Source: Siniperca chuatsi
Lineage: Eukaryota; Chordata; Actinopteri; Centrarchiformes; Sinipercidae
Assembly: GCF_020085105.1 (NCBI RefSeq)
Contig: NC_058051.1
Coordinates: forward strand, 5,316,001-5,380,000
Direction: 5' to 3'
DNA: 64,000 nt
Part shown: positions 10,952 through 25,900 of the stretch, one piece after another
Numbering within the stretch: the stretch's first letter is position 1
Layout of the letters: each line of letters starts with the position of its first letter
The notes under the pieces: model-generated
Told to the model about the DNA's origin: nothing
What the model saw: only the letters and a program-made list of their open reading frames with translations
Database searches by the model: none
Program-made: the position numbers and the translations under genes

Positions 10952-13900
10952 CTAGCTCAGGCCGATGACTGTGTGATCTGTGGGGAAAAGGGTTTGATTG
11001 AGGGGCGGCCATGATGGGGATTCAGACAGAAGAATGTTGAGACGTTTATACTGTTTCTTGGACTGACGCTTCCCACGCAGCGTTCGAAGACAGTTCAGGA
11101 TACCCAAGTCTATTAGCACCTGGGGAAAAAAACAGCAACTGCACAGTTAACAAGGCCTTTTAGGAATATACCACGTTTAAAAAGATTGTCCTTTTGGAGT
11201 GTTTATCTAGTAATGTTGAAAACAGACAACAGGCCATTTTCAGAGCAGACATTTTGACTTATAGCAGGAAAAACACAGGTGTTAACGAATAACATTAACG
11301 ATGGCTCTGTTCTCTTCCCCAAAGCCGTGACAGTGAGCCAGCATGCACAATACCAGGCCTCTGAAACCAAAGTAGCTAAATGGAATTCAGCCATCAATCA
11401 TTTAATTACATTTACTAATAATTTTATTTTGCTTTTCCGAATGTGATATGTCAAAACGTGAAATAGGCCTATGAAATCACCCATGTGCTCCTAGTAATAA
11501 AGTAAGCAGATAGCGTTCTATATGAGGATTCTGCTGGGAGAAGTAATCCCCCACTAACACATAACGGTACAGAATCAGAGATGGCTGTGAACAAGTGAAG
11601 TAAGCAATAACAACAAATGCTTCAGCAGTAAGAGGAGGTAGGGGAAGCAGTGTTGGCATTGGCAAAACTCCCTTTTGATGTACTTGCTATTGCTACGGTC
11701 GACATACAGCTATTAAAGCCCAAAGCCTTTATGAGGTCAAGCTTTTGAGGGATGCGCCGCCCACTTGTATATGTACTGTATATAAATAAGGCATGAGCAG
11801 GCTTGAGTAGTAATGTTAAGGCAAAATGATGATTGTTTTGAATACACTGAGCATGCAGGAGTGGTTGGAGAAGATACTATAGGCATTTTTATACTCCACT
11901 GATGTTTATAGTAACTCGAGATGACCGGAGCCACTTTCTTCTTCATGAAGGAGAATATTACAAACTTTTTATAGCTATCTTTCCAGCCTCTTCAAAGATA
12001 GATTTTGGTTGGAGTATGACTTCAATGTTAAGCATTATGGAGAATCAGTCATATCCAGACTGTCATGAGTCTGGTTGTTGTTGGAGTTAATGATTGAGCC
12101 AGCTATTTTTCCATGTAAATATAGATTAACAATTGTCCTTAGAGGGAATATTAAAGTTTCATATCATCACTCACCTCTACAAGAAAACAAATGAGTAAGT
12201 TGAGAGCAGCCACAGCAACAAGCAGCATTTTGAAATTCATATCAGAGATGTCATATAGTTGAAGAAAATGGCAAACAAAGGCCCCAGGATACACCGCCAG
12301 CCAAGTCATCAGGGCAAAGAGTACGAACAGTAGACAGAGGAAAATCACTAGAAAGATAAGAAGTAAAAAAAATCATTTCTGAGTTCAGGTTCCTAAATCT
12401 TTAATAAGTTTCACTTGTAATATTATATTCAATAAATCTGACAATGATGCAGCATGGGTCTGAATGCATCACCCTTCCAACCCCAAATCATCATCCTTGG
12501 ATATTTCTGCTGACTCACCATTGTGGTACAGAGGTTTCTTGTGAGGGTAGCCCTTGGTGACCACCACAGCCATGATGATGTACTGGAAACCTGACATGGT
12601 AAACACAGTGGTGTTCTCCATGTTGGGCAGATTGGCTGTTCCATACACTGTGGAATTGAGTGGAATGTACCTAAAAAAAAAAAAAAAAAAAATACAGGGG
12701 ATGAAGTTTTACAGTGTATTAAAGTGCATCAAGCGTAGATGCAGATGCCGGTCCTTTTCTAAATCTGAGATATTGGATTTTGTTTAGTGAATATAGAAAC
12801 AAATATAAAACATTTATTTCCGATATTCTGATGGGAAATAAAAGCTCTACTGCAGCTGTGTGTCTTTTTACTGACCAGTCCTGTGAGGTGGTGATGAAGA
12901 GCGCAGCCAGCTGGCCCAGGGTGATCATGCAGATGTGGATGAAGAGGCTGCCCAGGACAGGCAGTGCCAGCAGACTGGCTGGGGGTCTGCGGGGGTGCAG
13001 CTCCTCACTGGGGCCTCCTTTCCCCATCATGATGGCCAGCAGAGTCACCACAAAAATGTCACAGAACAGGAACTCCAGGTCAGCCATGCTCGTCTTCACC
13101 TGGACACACATCAAGACGTCACATGTTTCATAGTAAGTTATTTAAGAATAAAGGTGAGGGAAGAAACCGAAGTCATGAGAGCACAATTGATGCAGCATTT
13201 ACTTAGGAAATGATTTATTCAGGATAAAGTTGCAAACCTGTACTGAATGTGATTTAGGCCGTAATCACGCACAGAATTTTTAGAATGAGCCAGCTGAAAT
13301 GCTCCTCTGCCAGGGCTTTGGTACAAATTTTGTTCAAGGGTTTGAATGGGTCACATCTTATGGGGCCCTAAAGTGTTCAATGTTAAATAAATAAGAATAT
13401 TTTATTATTACATATAAATAAATTGCATAAAATATCTAAACAATAAATAACAATTTGTGACATTATTTAAGCAATTTGAGATGCGTGCGTACGCAGGAGG
13501 TAGAAAGCTAACAAGAATGACAGAGAGCTGAAGAGATCGACATGCAAAGCTGTTTTTGTGCCTTAGGTTGCACAAACACACAGCAGTCATGGGTGGATAA
13601 TGTTCATTATCCCAAGAAGGAAACTTCCCACTTAGCTCAAAGTGCAGCTAAGCAATCTGGTCAGAGCTTTTATGAAGGGAGTGGATGGCTTTGCACTGAT
13701 ACTGCAGGAAAAAAAAACACACTTTTAAAAAGGTAAATTACTTTGTTACAGCGTGTTTAAGACTGTTTAATGACGAGTTGGTGATCAGTCTGGCGTGCAT
13801 TTAGAGTTTCAGTGTGCAACTTGTCGACAGCTGATAGAGGTGCAAACAGATGGATGAAAAATACATCACAGTGTTAAGCTTACATTTTTTTCAGAGAAAA

Positions 13901-16900
13901 CAAACAAACAGGTGTGCCAAGTCTCCATTTTCACGATCCTGTTTAGCTAATAAACAATACTAATTAAATCCTGTATTGACATAGTTTCTTATCAGTAAAG
14001 CTTTGCCTAAATACATTGCAGTCATCTGTCTCTCTGGCTAGCCAGTGCCAACAGGTGTCTATCAGAGTGTGGCATGTGGCAATTTTACTGGTTTCCAGCA
14101 AGTTGCTTTATTTCTAAATAATGAAAATGTCTATAATTAAGCTTCTGTGACATTGTGGTGACCTCTTTTCTACACCTCCCTCTACACCTTGATTTATTTA
14201 TTTGATAATGTCTTTATTTATTTAATATTGAACACTTTAGGGTTCCATAACATCTGGCCTAAAAACTGACTGGGCAGAAATACAAATGAATGGCAGCAAT
14301 ATGTTGAAGCGGATCCACCAAGGATGGAACACAGAAAGATGGCTACTTTGAAAGTGAAGGTGTGATGAGCTCCACTGCTACTCACTGTGTAGAGGATGAG
14401 GACGGAGCACAACTGAATGAGACTGTACAGGGCCATGTATCTAAAGAGACTGAAGGAGGTGACCAGAGAACATCGACCCTCTCTGAACAGACAAGGAGGG
14501 AAAATGCGTTATTATTTCTTCCACTGCAGATACTGTGCCACAAACATTACTGGTTTGGTTGGTTTTCAAAGATGTCATCCATATTTACCCTGCTTTTCTA
14601 ACTTCAACACCTCCTCACCTGATAAGCAATGGCACACAGCTGATGTTTTCAGTCTTGGAAGTGAAGGGTGAAGCAACTGAAGCCTCGGCTTCAGACAGGG
14701 AAACCCCGACATCAGCAGCTCTTAGGGCCCCACAGTCATTGGCCCCGTCCCCACACATTCCCACCCGGTAGCTGTTGTGGAATTGAACAGTATTGGTATC
14801 AGCTTACAAAATATTGATTTAACCACATGTAGCAACCACCACAGCTGAGTGTTGAAGCCAAGTGGATGTGTCCTAAGCTGCAGTTCCTCTAATGGCCACT
14901 AGATGCCTTTTAAAAAAAAAAACAACTACTGAAACAGCTAGGAAAACACTCCAGAAATATAATTTTTTCCCCTCACTACTACATGCAGAAGGTTTCTTTT
15001 TGTTGTCTCTGTAAACACAACACTGATATTTATGGTGCCAAATGTATTTTTACACTACAGACTTAACTTTATACCAGATATGTTCACTTTCTACATGTGT
15101 TGGTGTATTTAAATGGCAGTAGTGTATTTGTTTGGGTATATTTTTAGCCAGTTTTTTTTTTTTTAAACTTATGACACCTCTCTCTCTCTCTCTATCAATC
15201 AATCAATCCATATCTCAAGTGAGGATATGATTTCCCCTGACCAGTAGGTGATTTGAGGGGGGGATGCCACCCCCCTTGTTAACCTGCTCAAAAGGTGCTC
15301 TGTGCTTTGTCTCGTAGTGGCGCTTCACATTGCCGCTTTTAATAATCGCCAGTCTCGGTCCATATGAGACATACTGGTTTTGAACTGCCTGTCTCCAGTC
15401 TGTCCATTCTGGAGTAAAAGCTCTGTTTCCGCTGTCTACTTTTCTCTTTTAGGAGCACACCATGTGAAATTATTTCTCTGTGTCCCTGTGTGTGTGTGTG
15501 TGCCTCACTGACTGCTGAACAACTGAATGCTCATCGGAATGCACAGATCTGATTGGCTGAGTAGCATCACGTGAGGATTTACAACTCATGCAATTGGTCT
15601 GCGAGTTTCCTGCTAGAAAAGCTGCGCCAGTTAAAATAGAAACGCTCTGTCAAAATTTTATATTTTATAATTCTCAACAATTTATTAATGTTCTCTACAG
15701 CAGACTGTGTTTTTTGCCCCTGCCCCTGATACTCAATTCTCTGTTCCTCTCAGTATATTCCTACTTTGTTTTATTTTCTTTCTGTTCTTCCTGTGTGTTT
15801 CCCATCCTTCCCTTTTTTGTCTGAACTTACTTCAGTTTCTGCAGCTCCTTCACCAGCTGGGTTTTCTGGTCAGGAGTCATGCGAGCAAATACTGTGGCTC
15901 GCAACAAAACCTGCAATAACAGTATGTCAAGAAAAGAGAAAAAGAGCCCTGAGGAGAATTGATCACATCTTGATTTGACTGACCTACAATCCTACAATCA
16001 TCACCTTAGTTATTCAAATGAAAATGGTGCTTGAAATATGGTCAGTCAGTCTGATGCCTCTGTTTGAACCTAAATATATTTTAATTTAATAATGGTCCCT
16101 GTCACTACTCCTCTAGTTGTTGTATGCATGTGTCATTGGTCCATTATCAGAATATTCCTGCTGGGATTACATAGAATACATTACCTTTGGCAGATACTCA
16201 GGGAAATGGTCACAGAGGGCAGCAAAGGACTTTCCATTAATAGCCAAGTGAGAGCCAAAACCACTCTGGTACAGGCACTGAGAGGACAAAAGAAAAGCAT
16301 CAGTGACAGCAACCAAAATTCATCCTGCCAGTTTAGAAATGTAGGCCATGATTGTGCTCATTTTGCCTATTATGTGTGCTATTGTGATAACTACTTAATC
16401 ATTAAATATGCATGACACAACCAGTTAGGAAAATCTTGCATGTATCAATGTTTGAAAAAGAGTTTGAATTAGCCTCTTGTAACACAGCTCGGGTTGTATG
16501 AGAGATAATAAAGACTACAACAAACATTTAGGTTCAATTTCCAATCAAACCAAATCACTGTTGTCTTTCAAGTCCCAGAACATGGCTGCTTGGGAAAAGA
16601 TTCCTACTCAGTCTGGTGACATATGATGAAGGTCATTCCCTTTAAAATGTATTACAGAGTAGCATACAGTGCATTAGGAAAGTATTCACAGCGCTTCACT
16701 TTTCCCACATTTTGTTATGTTACAGCCTTATTCCAAAATGGATTCAATTCATTGTAATTATCAATGAATTCACTGTAATTATGGCTACAATCAAAACTGC
16801 CACAGACTGACTAATGTTTTTGTTGTGGTAAGAAATCCTCATACAACAGAACCATGATTCTCCTCTTCCCAGATATTTAAAATATATTTTGCCAATAAAG

Positions 16901-19900
16901 TACACCCAAGACTTAAACAGACTGAGGAGCAGCGTACTGCAGTATTGTGTCTGAGCAGGACCAACCCGAGTGATGACCTCTACGGAGCTTTGAGCAGCAG
17001 TGGCCCCTCCGTCTTCCAGGCTGAACTTCAGGGTGGGCATGGACTGGGCAGTGTGGGGGGTTGCATTGACAAATATCACCTTCTCATCAGACCCCATCAT
17101 CCCACAGCTTTTTGCTACACTGACTGCTGTTAAAATGTTGTCCCCTATGTGAAGAAGGACAAAAGATTCGACATGACACTGATGGCATTAAGTTCATGCC
17201 TGCAACTTAATGCCTTAATAAAAAAGGGGGAAGTGCACAGTGTAATTCAGTTGTGGTTAATACAAATCCAAAAAAATATCTTACCAGTGACCATAACGCT
17301 GCGAAGATGTGCCAGTCTCAGGATGTTAATAACCGTAGCACTTTCTGGCTTCACCAGGTTCTTCATCATCAGCAAGCCCAAGAACTGCATGTCTTTCTCT
17401 ACCTCCCCTCTGTGGAAAGATACACAGCTGCATCAACGCTCACTGTTGTAGCTTGTTTGTAGCATCCATTTCAGTATGACTGGACTTACTACACATTTCA
17501 GGTGTAGGAAAAAAAAGGAGTCTATGAAGGAGCTTTGGAGCCACAAAGAAGCCAGAAATACAGGGTACCCAAGTCTCTTCTTTGATATTTCCTTGCTCCT
17601 CACTCCTCACTTGAACCTGAAGTCGTTTTATTTAATTTCATTGAACTTGTAACCATGTGACTACCACTGTCGGATCAGGAGTACTATACCAAATTAATCA
17701 CACCTGTGGGTACGACGTCACTCGCTGCACATTATATGTATGAGGCACATCCACCCACTCTCCCTCCTTCTATCCTCCTGGTCAGTAACAGCTAATACCA
17801 GTTTATTCCCTGTTTTTTTGCCTTGCTGATTCCTCACGGTTGTGGTTGCCAATTATTGGGCTGCCTTTCACTTGGCACTCCCTTGGCGTGCCGTGAGTTT
17901 GTCCGTTTTGTTTGCAGGTGAGCGATTGTGCTCGTTGGGTGCAGGACATAATCACATACTGACTTGGTAAGTGGGTATGTTGTGAGCGTTTTTCTACAAC
18001 ATCATCATAATAACAATAATAAATCATAATAACAACAATAAAGTTTAATAACTTCATTTGTATAGCACTTTTCTAAAAACAATGTTTACAAAGTGCATTA
18101 CATACAGTAAAACCAAAAACAGTAGCAATACAGAATAAAGGTAATATATGAGGTAAACAGATACAGCTAAAAATACACCAACAAATAGAGATACTATTAA
18201 GAACAGATCAAAAACTATACATACAAGTTCACATACTAGCCAGTTTATATAAATGTGTTTTTAGAAGGTATTTAAAAGATTAAGCCGATTTTGCTAGCCT
18301 AATTTCCTCAACCTCAGGCAGCCCCCAATAGAGAAAGTTTTAGTTTTGAGTCTGGACTGTGGAACAGCCAAAAGGGCCTTGCCCGAAGGCTGCGTTCCAG
18401 CTCAGAGAGACAGTTTCTGAGGGTATTGAAGCAATTGGGATCATTATGTCTTAAGGGTAAATATAATTGTGTGTCGTCAGCATAGCTATGAAAAGAAACA
18501 TTGTGCTTTCGAATTATTTGACCTAGTCGAAGCATGTAGAGGGAGAAGAGGATGGGGCCAAGGATTTAGCCCTGTGGTACCCCGCAGGTGATGTCTGCTA
18601 TGGATGACGATGACTTGCCGATAGTGACAGAGAAAGTCTTATTTGCTAAATACGAGTCGAGCCAGCTCAGTGCTAGGCCTGAGATACCTACCCACTGTTC
18701 GAGGCGCTCAATTAAAATAGCATGATCTATGATATCAAAAGTTGAACACAGGTCTAAAAGGAGTACGACTGAGCATTCTCCTGCATCTGCTGTGAGGAGG
18801 AGGTCGTTTGCTACTTTGACAAGGACTGTTTCTGTGCTGTGTAATGCTCTAAAACTGGAATTCAGACTGGAATTCTTCAAAAATATTATGATTCAGATAA
18901 GATAATAATTGGGTGAAAATTATTTTTTCTACAATTTTTGACAAAAAAGGCAGTTTAGAAATGGTCTAAAATTAGTAAGTTTGGATGCATCAAGGCTGGG
19001 CTTTTTAAGAAGAGGCTGTACTACTACATACTTAAAACTAGATGGAAAAATCCCTGTGGCCAGAGAACTGTTGACAATAGACAGAAGGCTAGGACCTACT
19101 GTGTCAAAGACGTCTTTGAGAAATTTTGCTGGACCAACATCAGAGAAGCAAGTAGAAGACCTCATATGAAACAATATCCTTTAAAAACAATAAAGTTGGT
19201 TGAAAACTATTTAAAACAGCTGAATTTCCCAGCATAACAGATGAGTTCATGTCATTTGGAGAAATCTGGCCCTTATCGACTGCATGTGTGTTTCTCTTAT
19301 TTTCACACTAGATTATTTATTTTTTCCCTGCCATGACAGCAGTATGGCATCTAAGCAGGGGAGTGATGAGAGGGGAAGTGGCCTGGAGAACGGTATGCCA
19401 CCTGGCCAGGGTCTGGTTCCCCCAAGTTCAGGGGCTCCGGCTCGGGGGAAGAAGCTCAGTAAGAAGCGAAAGTGGGCTGAGCAGAACCAGGTCTGGGATC
19501 CAAGGGTGGACCTCATGCAAAGTAATTTGGAGGATATGTGTAAGACAATCAAATGCATGGCTGCAAATCAGCACCGCCTTTTGGATCTGCCAAGCCAGGC
19601 TTCTCCATGTATGCCTCCGCATCCTGATGCTGTGTCCCTTGCTGCCTCTGGTAATCTGGGTAAGACCGGCTCCTCTGGGCAGGTGATTATTTATGATGAG
19701 GAAGATTGGCGCTGACTCCCAGGTGGGTAGGGACTGCCCTGAGCCCTGTGATTTTTCTGTTGAGGCCCCGCTCTCACGGGCGGTAGCGGATGCCAAGTTT
19801 CCTCCCTCGTCTTCTCCACCAAACGCCTCTGCACTGGACTCTAGGAGCCAGAGGAAGGCCCCTCTGCCAGTGTACCATGACTTTGTCAAACATCTGTAAA

Positions 19901-22900
19901 GGTCTTGGGCTCAACCTAGGGGGGCTACTGCACAGGCGGTTCCTCAGATTTGCTTTTCAGGGCAGGGCCTTCGAGTACAACGTCCTCCCTTTTGGGTCTA
20001 TCCTTGTCACCGCAAATGTTTACAAAATGCATTGATGCTGCACTTATTCCTCTGCAGCGGAAGGGCATTCGGGTGTTCAACTATCTGGAGGCCTGCTGGT
20101 GTGCGCTCCATCAGAGAGCCTGGCACGGAGCCAGACAGAAGCTGTGTTGGCACATATGGCTGTTTTCGGGTTGCATCTGAATGCTGTAAAGAGCCGCCTG
20201 GCCCCAGCCAGGTCAGTCAAGTATTTAGGAGTTATTCTGGATTCAGTCAACCATGAAGGCATGCCTGACCCAGAAAAGTTCTTTCTTGAGTTTTTCTTTT
20301 GGTTTCCTTTTTTGTTTACATTCCTTTGAGCAGCATAGGCTCATGCTCCAGGAGGTTTTGCTTTTCTTTTTACAATTAGCCTGGAGAGACTTATTTTGTT
20401 CACATACCTTTCAGTTGCTGACAATAAAAATGCTTGAACTCAATTGATTGTGTTCTGTTGTTGTGATGTGGTTGAATCCCTCTCTGTGCGGTCTTTGACC
20501 TGCAGGTGGTGCCAATTCACTCTCCTCATGATTGATCTAGTATACTGTTGTCACATGGTTACAGATTCACTGAAATGAAATAAAACAAATGTTTACCTAT
20601 GTAAACACAGTTTTATGAATGAAAGTGACACTGTAACCATTCATTGTCAATCAACGGTGAAGGTTGACCCTGTTTTGTTTTTCCTTCCAGTCGGTAGAAA
20701 GAGGGAGAATGGGTGGATGCGTGTCATACATAAAATGTGCAGTGGGTGACATCGCACCCACAGGTGTGATAAATTTGGTATAATGCTCCTGATCAGAAGG
20801 GGATAGTCACATGGTTACAGGTTTACTTTCATTTACAAAACCGTGTTTACATACATAAACAGTCATCCTGGACCACCATCTTGCAGACCTTCCCGAAGCT
20901 CTTATATCTGCTCCAAGGAGCAACAAGGGATCTCTGAGGAGCCATGAGCAAGGAGACATGAGAGCAGACTTCATGGAAGTCTTTTACTGGTCGACATGCC
21001 CCCTTATTGGATATCAGTTATTGATTGGACACTGCAGCTGATCGGACTGATCTTATACATCACAGTATCACTGGAGTTTTATTCTGGCGTGAAGACAGAT
21101 AACAGATCAAACTCTCCCATGTTTTATATTTTATTTGTTTTCTGATTCACCATCTAGTTAAAAATCTGTGTTAATTGTAGGTCTGGACAACACAAGGATC
21201 TGGTTGTCTCTATTTAAATCTGTGTTTCCTTTGTTCAGTGTCGGATCGTCATTGTACCCATGTGTCAAGCGTTCCAGCCAGTTCCTAATGTTTTCTCTGT
21301 GTTGTGTGGACTTTTACTTTGTATTCTTGGACCTTGCCTGTTTCTCTGAATTTTGCCTGCTCCCTGTTGGACTCGTTTGCATCGTTTGAACTGCTTCTCT
21401 GTTCTGACCACTGCCTGCCCGGTAATCTGTGTAAGCCTTGTTATTTTTTCATAAAATAACTTTGAACTGCACCTGTGCTGCCTTTGTGTCTGCGTTTGGG
21501 TCCAACCCCTCGTTTCCCCTGAGTTCCCTGCTTGGCAACACAACAATCTGTTATTTCCCCCATTAACTTTTATTATTGATTCAATTAAAGTCAGAGAGAT
21601 TAGAAGAGTCTGTCAGCAAGAAACACTTTTTACATCATTTATCATGATTTCCATTCAGCCACATGTGAAGCTGATCCTTCCTGCGCCTCGGGTTTGATAT
21701 GAGTTACATAATTTCAGTTTTGCCTGAAACATTTAGCCTATTAAATAATTTCTGATTTTCAAAAGACACCATAATCATATTCTGGGTTATTCAATAATGA
21801 ATTCACAATCAGAATATCAATAAATACAGATGCAAATAACGAATAAATATAAACTCATTCTGACAGTAATTATTCATGTGCCTCTGAGCAGGATACAGTA
21901 TAAATACAGTCAAAATGCTGGTTGTTATTCATGTGTTTGTTAATCAGGTAACAGGCCACAGAGAGAAAACACTGCTGCTCTGGCAGTGATAACTGTGCCT
22001 TTATTAGTATTAGCACAGTGCACGTGTGCAGACACAAACTCAATCAAAAGTCTCTACGGCTGTTACAGCCGACTGACAGCTGATCCAGCTGTGATCAGCT
22101 GCCGCTTCATGTGGCGCTTCAGAGGAAAGGATGTTTTATTTCTCTAAAAACATATTTCCCTGTTTCTTCTCTCCTCACATGGCAAGGAAAAGACAAGTGA
22201 GGGAAACATGGATGCAATTAAGAGACAGGGTTCTCACCGTTCAATGGTCCTAAAGTCAGTATTCCCTTCTAATGGTTTATAAGCGAGTGCAAGAACCCTG
22301 AGGCCTTCACTGGAGAAGTTGTGCAGTTTGCTGGAGAATTGCGCCGGCACTGTAAACACAAAACATCCCATTTAGTATAAACGTAATGTAAAAGATGTAG
22401 ACAATGCAAAATTCACTTGTCTATCTACATTTGGTTAATATTCGTTGACAATAATTGAATAATTGGAATCTTCATTCTAAATCAAAAACGTACTGCAGTT
22501 ATATATTTACACTTTAAAAGTAATATTATTATTATTTGTATTATCAATATTAAGTTACTGACTAGTTTCTGCTCGGCAGAGGCTAGCCACCATCTCTGGG
22601 GAGCCTTTGATGAAAGCGAGAGCTGAGCGTCCCCCGCGGGCTACAGTCACCACACTCATTCTTTGCAGGGCCGAGGAGAAGGGAAACCTCTGAACAATGG
22701 CCACCGCCTCGCTTGTGGACTGACAGCAAAATGAAAGAGAAGAATAACAGTTATGCATAACTGAGATTACGTTTAACTGCTGATGTACACACTTCTACAT
22801 CTACCACAAAAAAAATGTTAATATACTACTAGGATTAAGAAATGGACAGATCAATACCTTTACAACAGTGTTACAGTGGTTAAGGGGATTTGACATTAAT

Positions 22901-25900
22901 AACAAATAAGCCCTACTGATCAGTCTATATTAGAGTGATGGTAGGGACACTCACAGTTCCTTGAGCTTGGAACCGTTGAGTAGGAGGTCTCATAACAGTC
23001 AAAACTCTGTGGCCTCCAAACTCTGCATCCAGCGCCTTTCCATCTCCCTCTGGCTCCTGGAGGGTCTGTAAAATTAGATACAATGTAAAGTTCACAGTAA
23101 GATTAAATGTTGTGAGTGGGAGAATGGACCGCCTGAGGCATGCAAAAACAAGCTGGTTCTTGCAATGTCCCTGAACTGTGAGCAAGAAGGAAACTTTAAA
23201 ACCATTATTATTTTTCTAAATAACTATTTGCGATATCTGTTCACACTGATAGGTGATCATGGCCAAAATGGAAATTGTGTTTTACAATTTTTTTGTGCAT
23301 CACTGATTAGAGTATGTGAGATTGCAAATACCAACAGAATATTTCAAATAAACTGAAGTTTATGAACTATAAACTAAAGTCCACCCCAAAGGGAGTTACC
23401 CTCGCCCACATAAAAAACACTGCTCCTGAACTGCCTGAAAACAGCTCAATTGTAGTCCAGCCTTTACTTCTGTAACATATCTATGTCACTATGTAACAAG
23501 GTCATAATGCACGAATTGAGCAGTTTCCACAAGTACACCTATGAATGAATTTTAATGAAATTAAAATAAAGTTAGATACCTTCCAGGCAGTCAAGGGACA
23601 TAAAGTTGTTACTGTGATGTAACTGTTACAAATTACTAACTTTGTTTTGGATTACACTACTTTGCTCATCAGGACCCGGCCTACTCTGCTTCTGATTGGC
23701 TAGTAGTCCTTACGTAGGTACTACGCATGTGCAATTCCCAACAAAGATCGAATAGAAGTGAGATGCCTAACTCGGTAGCTAAAACAGAGCATTCAAGACA
23801 CAGGGTGAAAAGAGGTGCTGCAGAAATGTGCAGTATGAGGATGAAAAAAAAGGAGGATGTTTTCTGAAAATTAAACCATGTCAACCTATTTTGGTACAAC
23901 CCTAAAATAAAATTATGAACCTGAAAATGAGCATATGACCACTTGAAGCAAAGTTCTTAAATGGCTTCTTGTGTTTGGCTTTTTTTCCATAAATAACAAA
24001 AAGGGTTTGTAAGGTAGTAAGGTATCAAAAACGTATTGTTTTAGTACCAGTAACAAAACTTAGGTGTTGTATCTACTATTACTGAAAAACAATTCAAACA
24101 ATAAACAGTCCTAGTCAAGTACCTCTTGAAGTAAATAAAATAAGCTTTATAGTGTCATACCCAACCAGTGGACTCGACCATCTTGAGCTCCAGAGGGTCT
24201 CCAAGGGGCTGACCTCGCAACAGCGTCACAGTGTGAGAGCAGGCCAGGCCTGAGAGCATGGGCCCTGGGGGAAGGAGTCTGGGCTCTGGGACCAGCTCTG
24301 AGAAACCGGCAGGTCCCCCCTCCATCACTCCCCACACATCCAGACCCTCCTCCGTAAGAGTTCCTGTCTGGAGAAACAAAAGTACTCTGATGAAAGGTAA
24401 CTTCAGCATTTCAAGTGGCCACGACTGTGCTCCACATGCACAGTAAACTTCAGTTAATGGATCCCTCTCACCTTGTCAAAGCAGAAGAGTGAGACCTTGC
24501 CACAGATGTTGATGCGTGGTGGACTGATGCAGAAGACACCCTGCTTTTTCAGCCTGTGCTGGGCGTAGATAGTGCCAGTGGTGATGGCAGCAGGCAGGGC
24601 GGGAGGCACTGCGATGGTCACAATATCCAGGCTCCTAATCACCAACTCCAGCCAGGTCGCCTAGACACACATCCAGACACAAGTCAGTGATATCACTTGA
24701 TTTATTGTTGGCATGTCAAATAAAGACAGGTCAGGCCTTACATTGTAGCCTGCACTTACATTGGATCTGAAGAGGACCACAAAGCTGTAAATGGTGCCAA
24801 TAAAAGCTGAAGCAAGAAAGACAATATTGGAAAAAGTTTATTCATGTTCAATTGTTGGTTGAATTATTGGTCAAAAAGGCTTGAAATACATAATCTGAGT
24901 AACTCAGCTGTAGATAAAGATAGCATTAGCTTCTTCATACACTCGTTAAACAAAATTAGCCAGGACGCTGTTACACCTCTTACCAACAAAACCCAGGATG
25001 AGCAGGAACTTGGCAGAATCTTGGTAGAAGCGAAAGTTGGTTGGCTGAGGATACAAAATGGAGCTGACCAGGTTACCTTTGGCTGTGAAAAACCCTGGGG
25101 ATGACATATAAACAGGAGAACTGGCTTTACTTGAAGAGCAAACATGAGCTCTCAAAGTTACCGTGTGGAGTTTCCTTGTAAACAAACAAAGTTATGTTTA
25201 TATTCAGTGTTTCTTCCCAAAATTCATTGTGTGTACCCTTGAGGTCTAAAAAAAAAAAAAAACACATGTTGAATGCAATTCCTTCCTCAAATCATTTGCA
25301 AAGCAGTCTTTTTCTCCCTGCCTTTTGTTAGCGCATTACCGCCACCTCTCGATCATTTGAATAATATGAAACCATTGGCAGGAGTGTGTGTCGCATGACC
25401 CACTAGCACATGCATGAGTCCTGATGCACGTATATGGTACAAATGAAACGGGGACCCACTCATCAAAAAACAGCTTCATCGCATTAGTAGTGGTCAAAAA
25501 CTCCACAGGGTATCTATAACTTGCACAGTGATCACCAAAGAATATCTGGGTTAAAGGTGCTCTTTGGAGTTTTATTATAAACAAACAAAAGTTCTGATTA
25601 CATTCAGTGTTACCAAAATGCATTGTGTGTATGCTTGTCTAACAAATGTGAAGAATGCATTTTCTTTCTCATAAAAACATTTGCAAAGCTGATTTTTCTT
25701 AAGTTTGAAATATGAATCGTTTACATTCATGCTCAGGAGACAAACAAATGGGCACCCGCTCATAGAAAAGCTGCTCCATAGAACTACTAGTGGTCAAAAT
25801 CTCTACAGGTTACCTTTAACTGTTAACTAACATCTCACTAAAATGTTACCGACTCAGATCATCAGTTTCTCTACTCACCAGTGCTTGTGACCACAGCAAC

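Larger units (their letters stand above)
17625..20860 (+). mobile_element. Degenerate DIRS-type retrotransposon in ATP13A2 intron
   Basis: This 3.2-kb element has inverted terminal repeats (17625-17767 and 20701-20860), remnants of two reading frames, and an internal complementary region (20550-20640) made of the complements of the outer ends of both terminal repeats. That arrangement is specific to DIRS-like tyrosine-recombinase retrotransposons. The RT remnant at 19925-20285 has the DIRS-like [16 protein letters not shown] block. RNase H and the tyrosine recombinase are missing, and an L2-like LINE is inserted inside. It lies opposite to ATP13A2 transcription. It is not mobile by itself. 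Confidence 0.85.

Noticed and set aside
12554-13213. Plus-strand frames of 77-117 codons at 12.5-13.2 kb
   Set aside because: Antisense shadows of ATP13A2 exons 25 and 26.
13542-13736. Cys-containing 64-codon frame, considered as a THAP-like zinc finger
   Set aside because: Spacing of Cys/His and the expected Trp/Pro residues do not fit; too short to support.
18314-19174. Reverse-transcriptase frames considered as a host gene
   Set aside because: YADD and GVPQG motifs with frame breaks and a LINE-type 3' tail show a dead L2-like retrotransposon.
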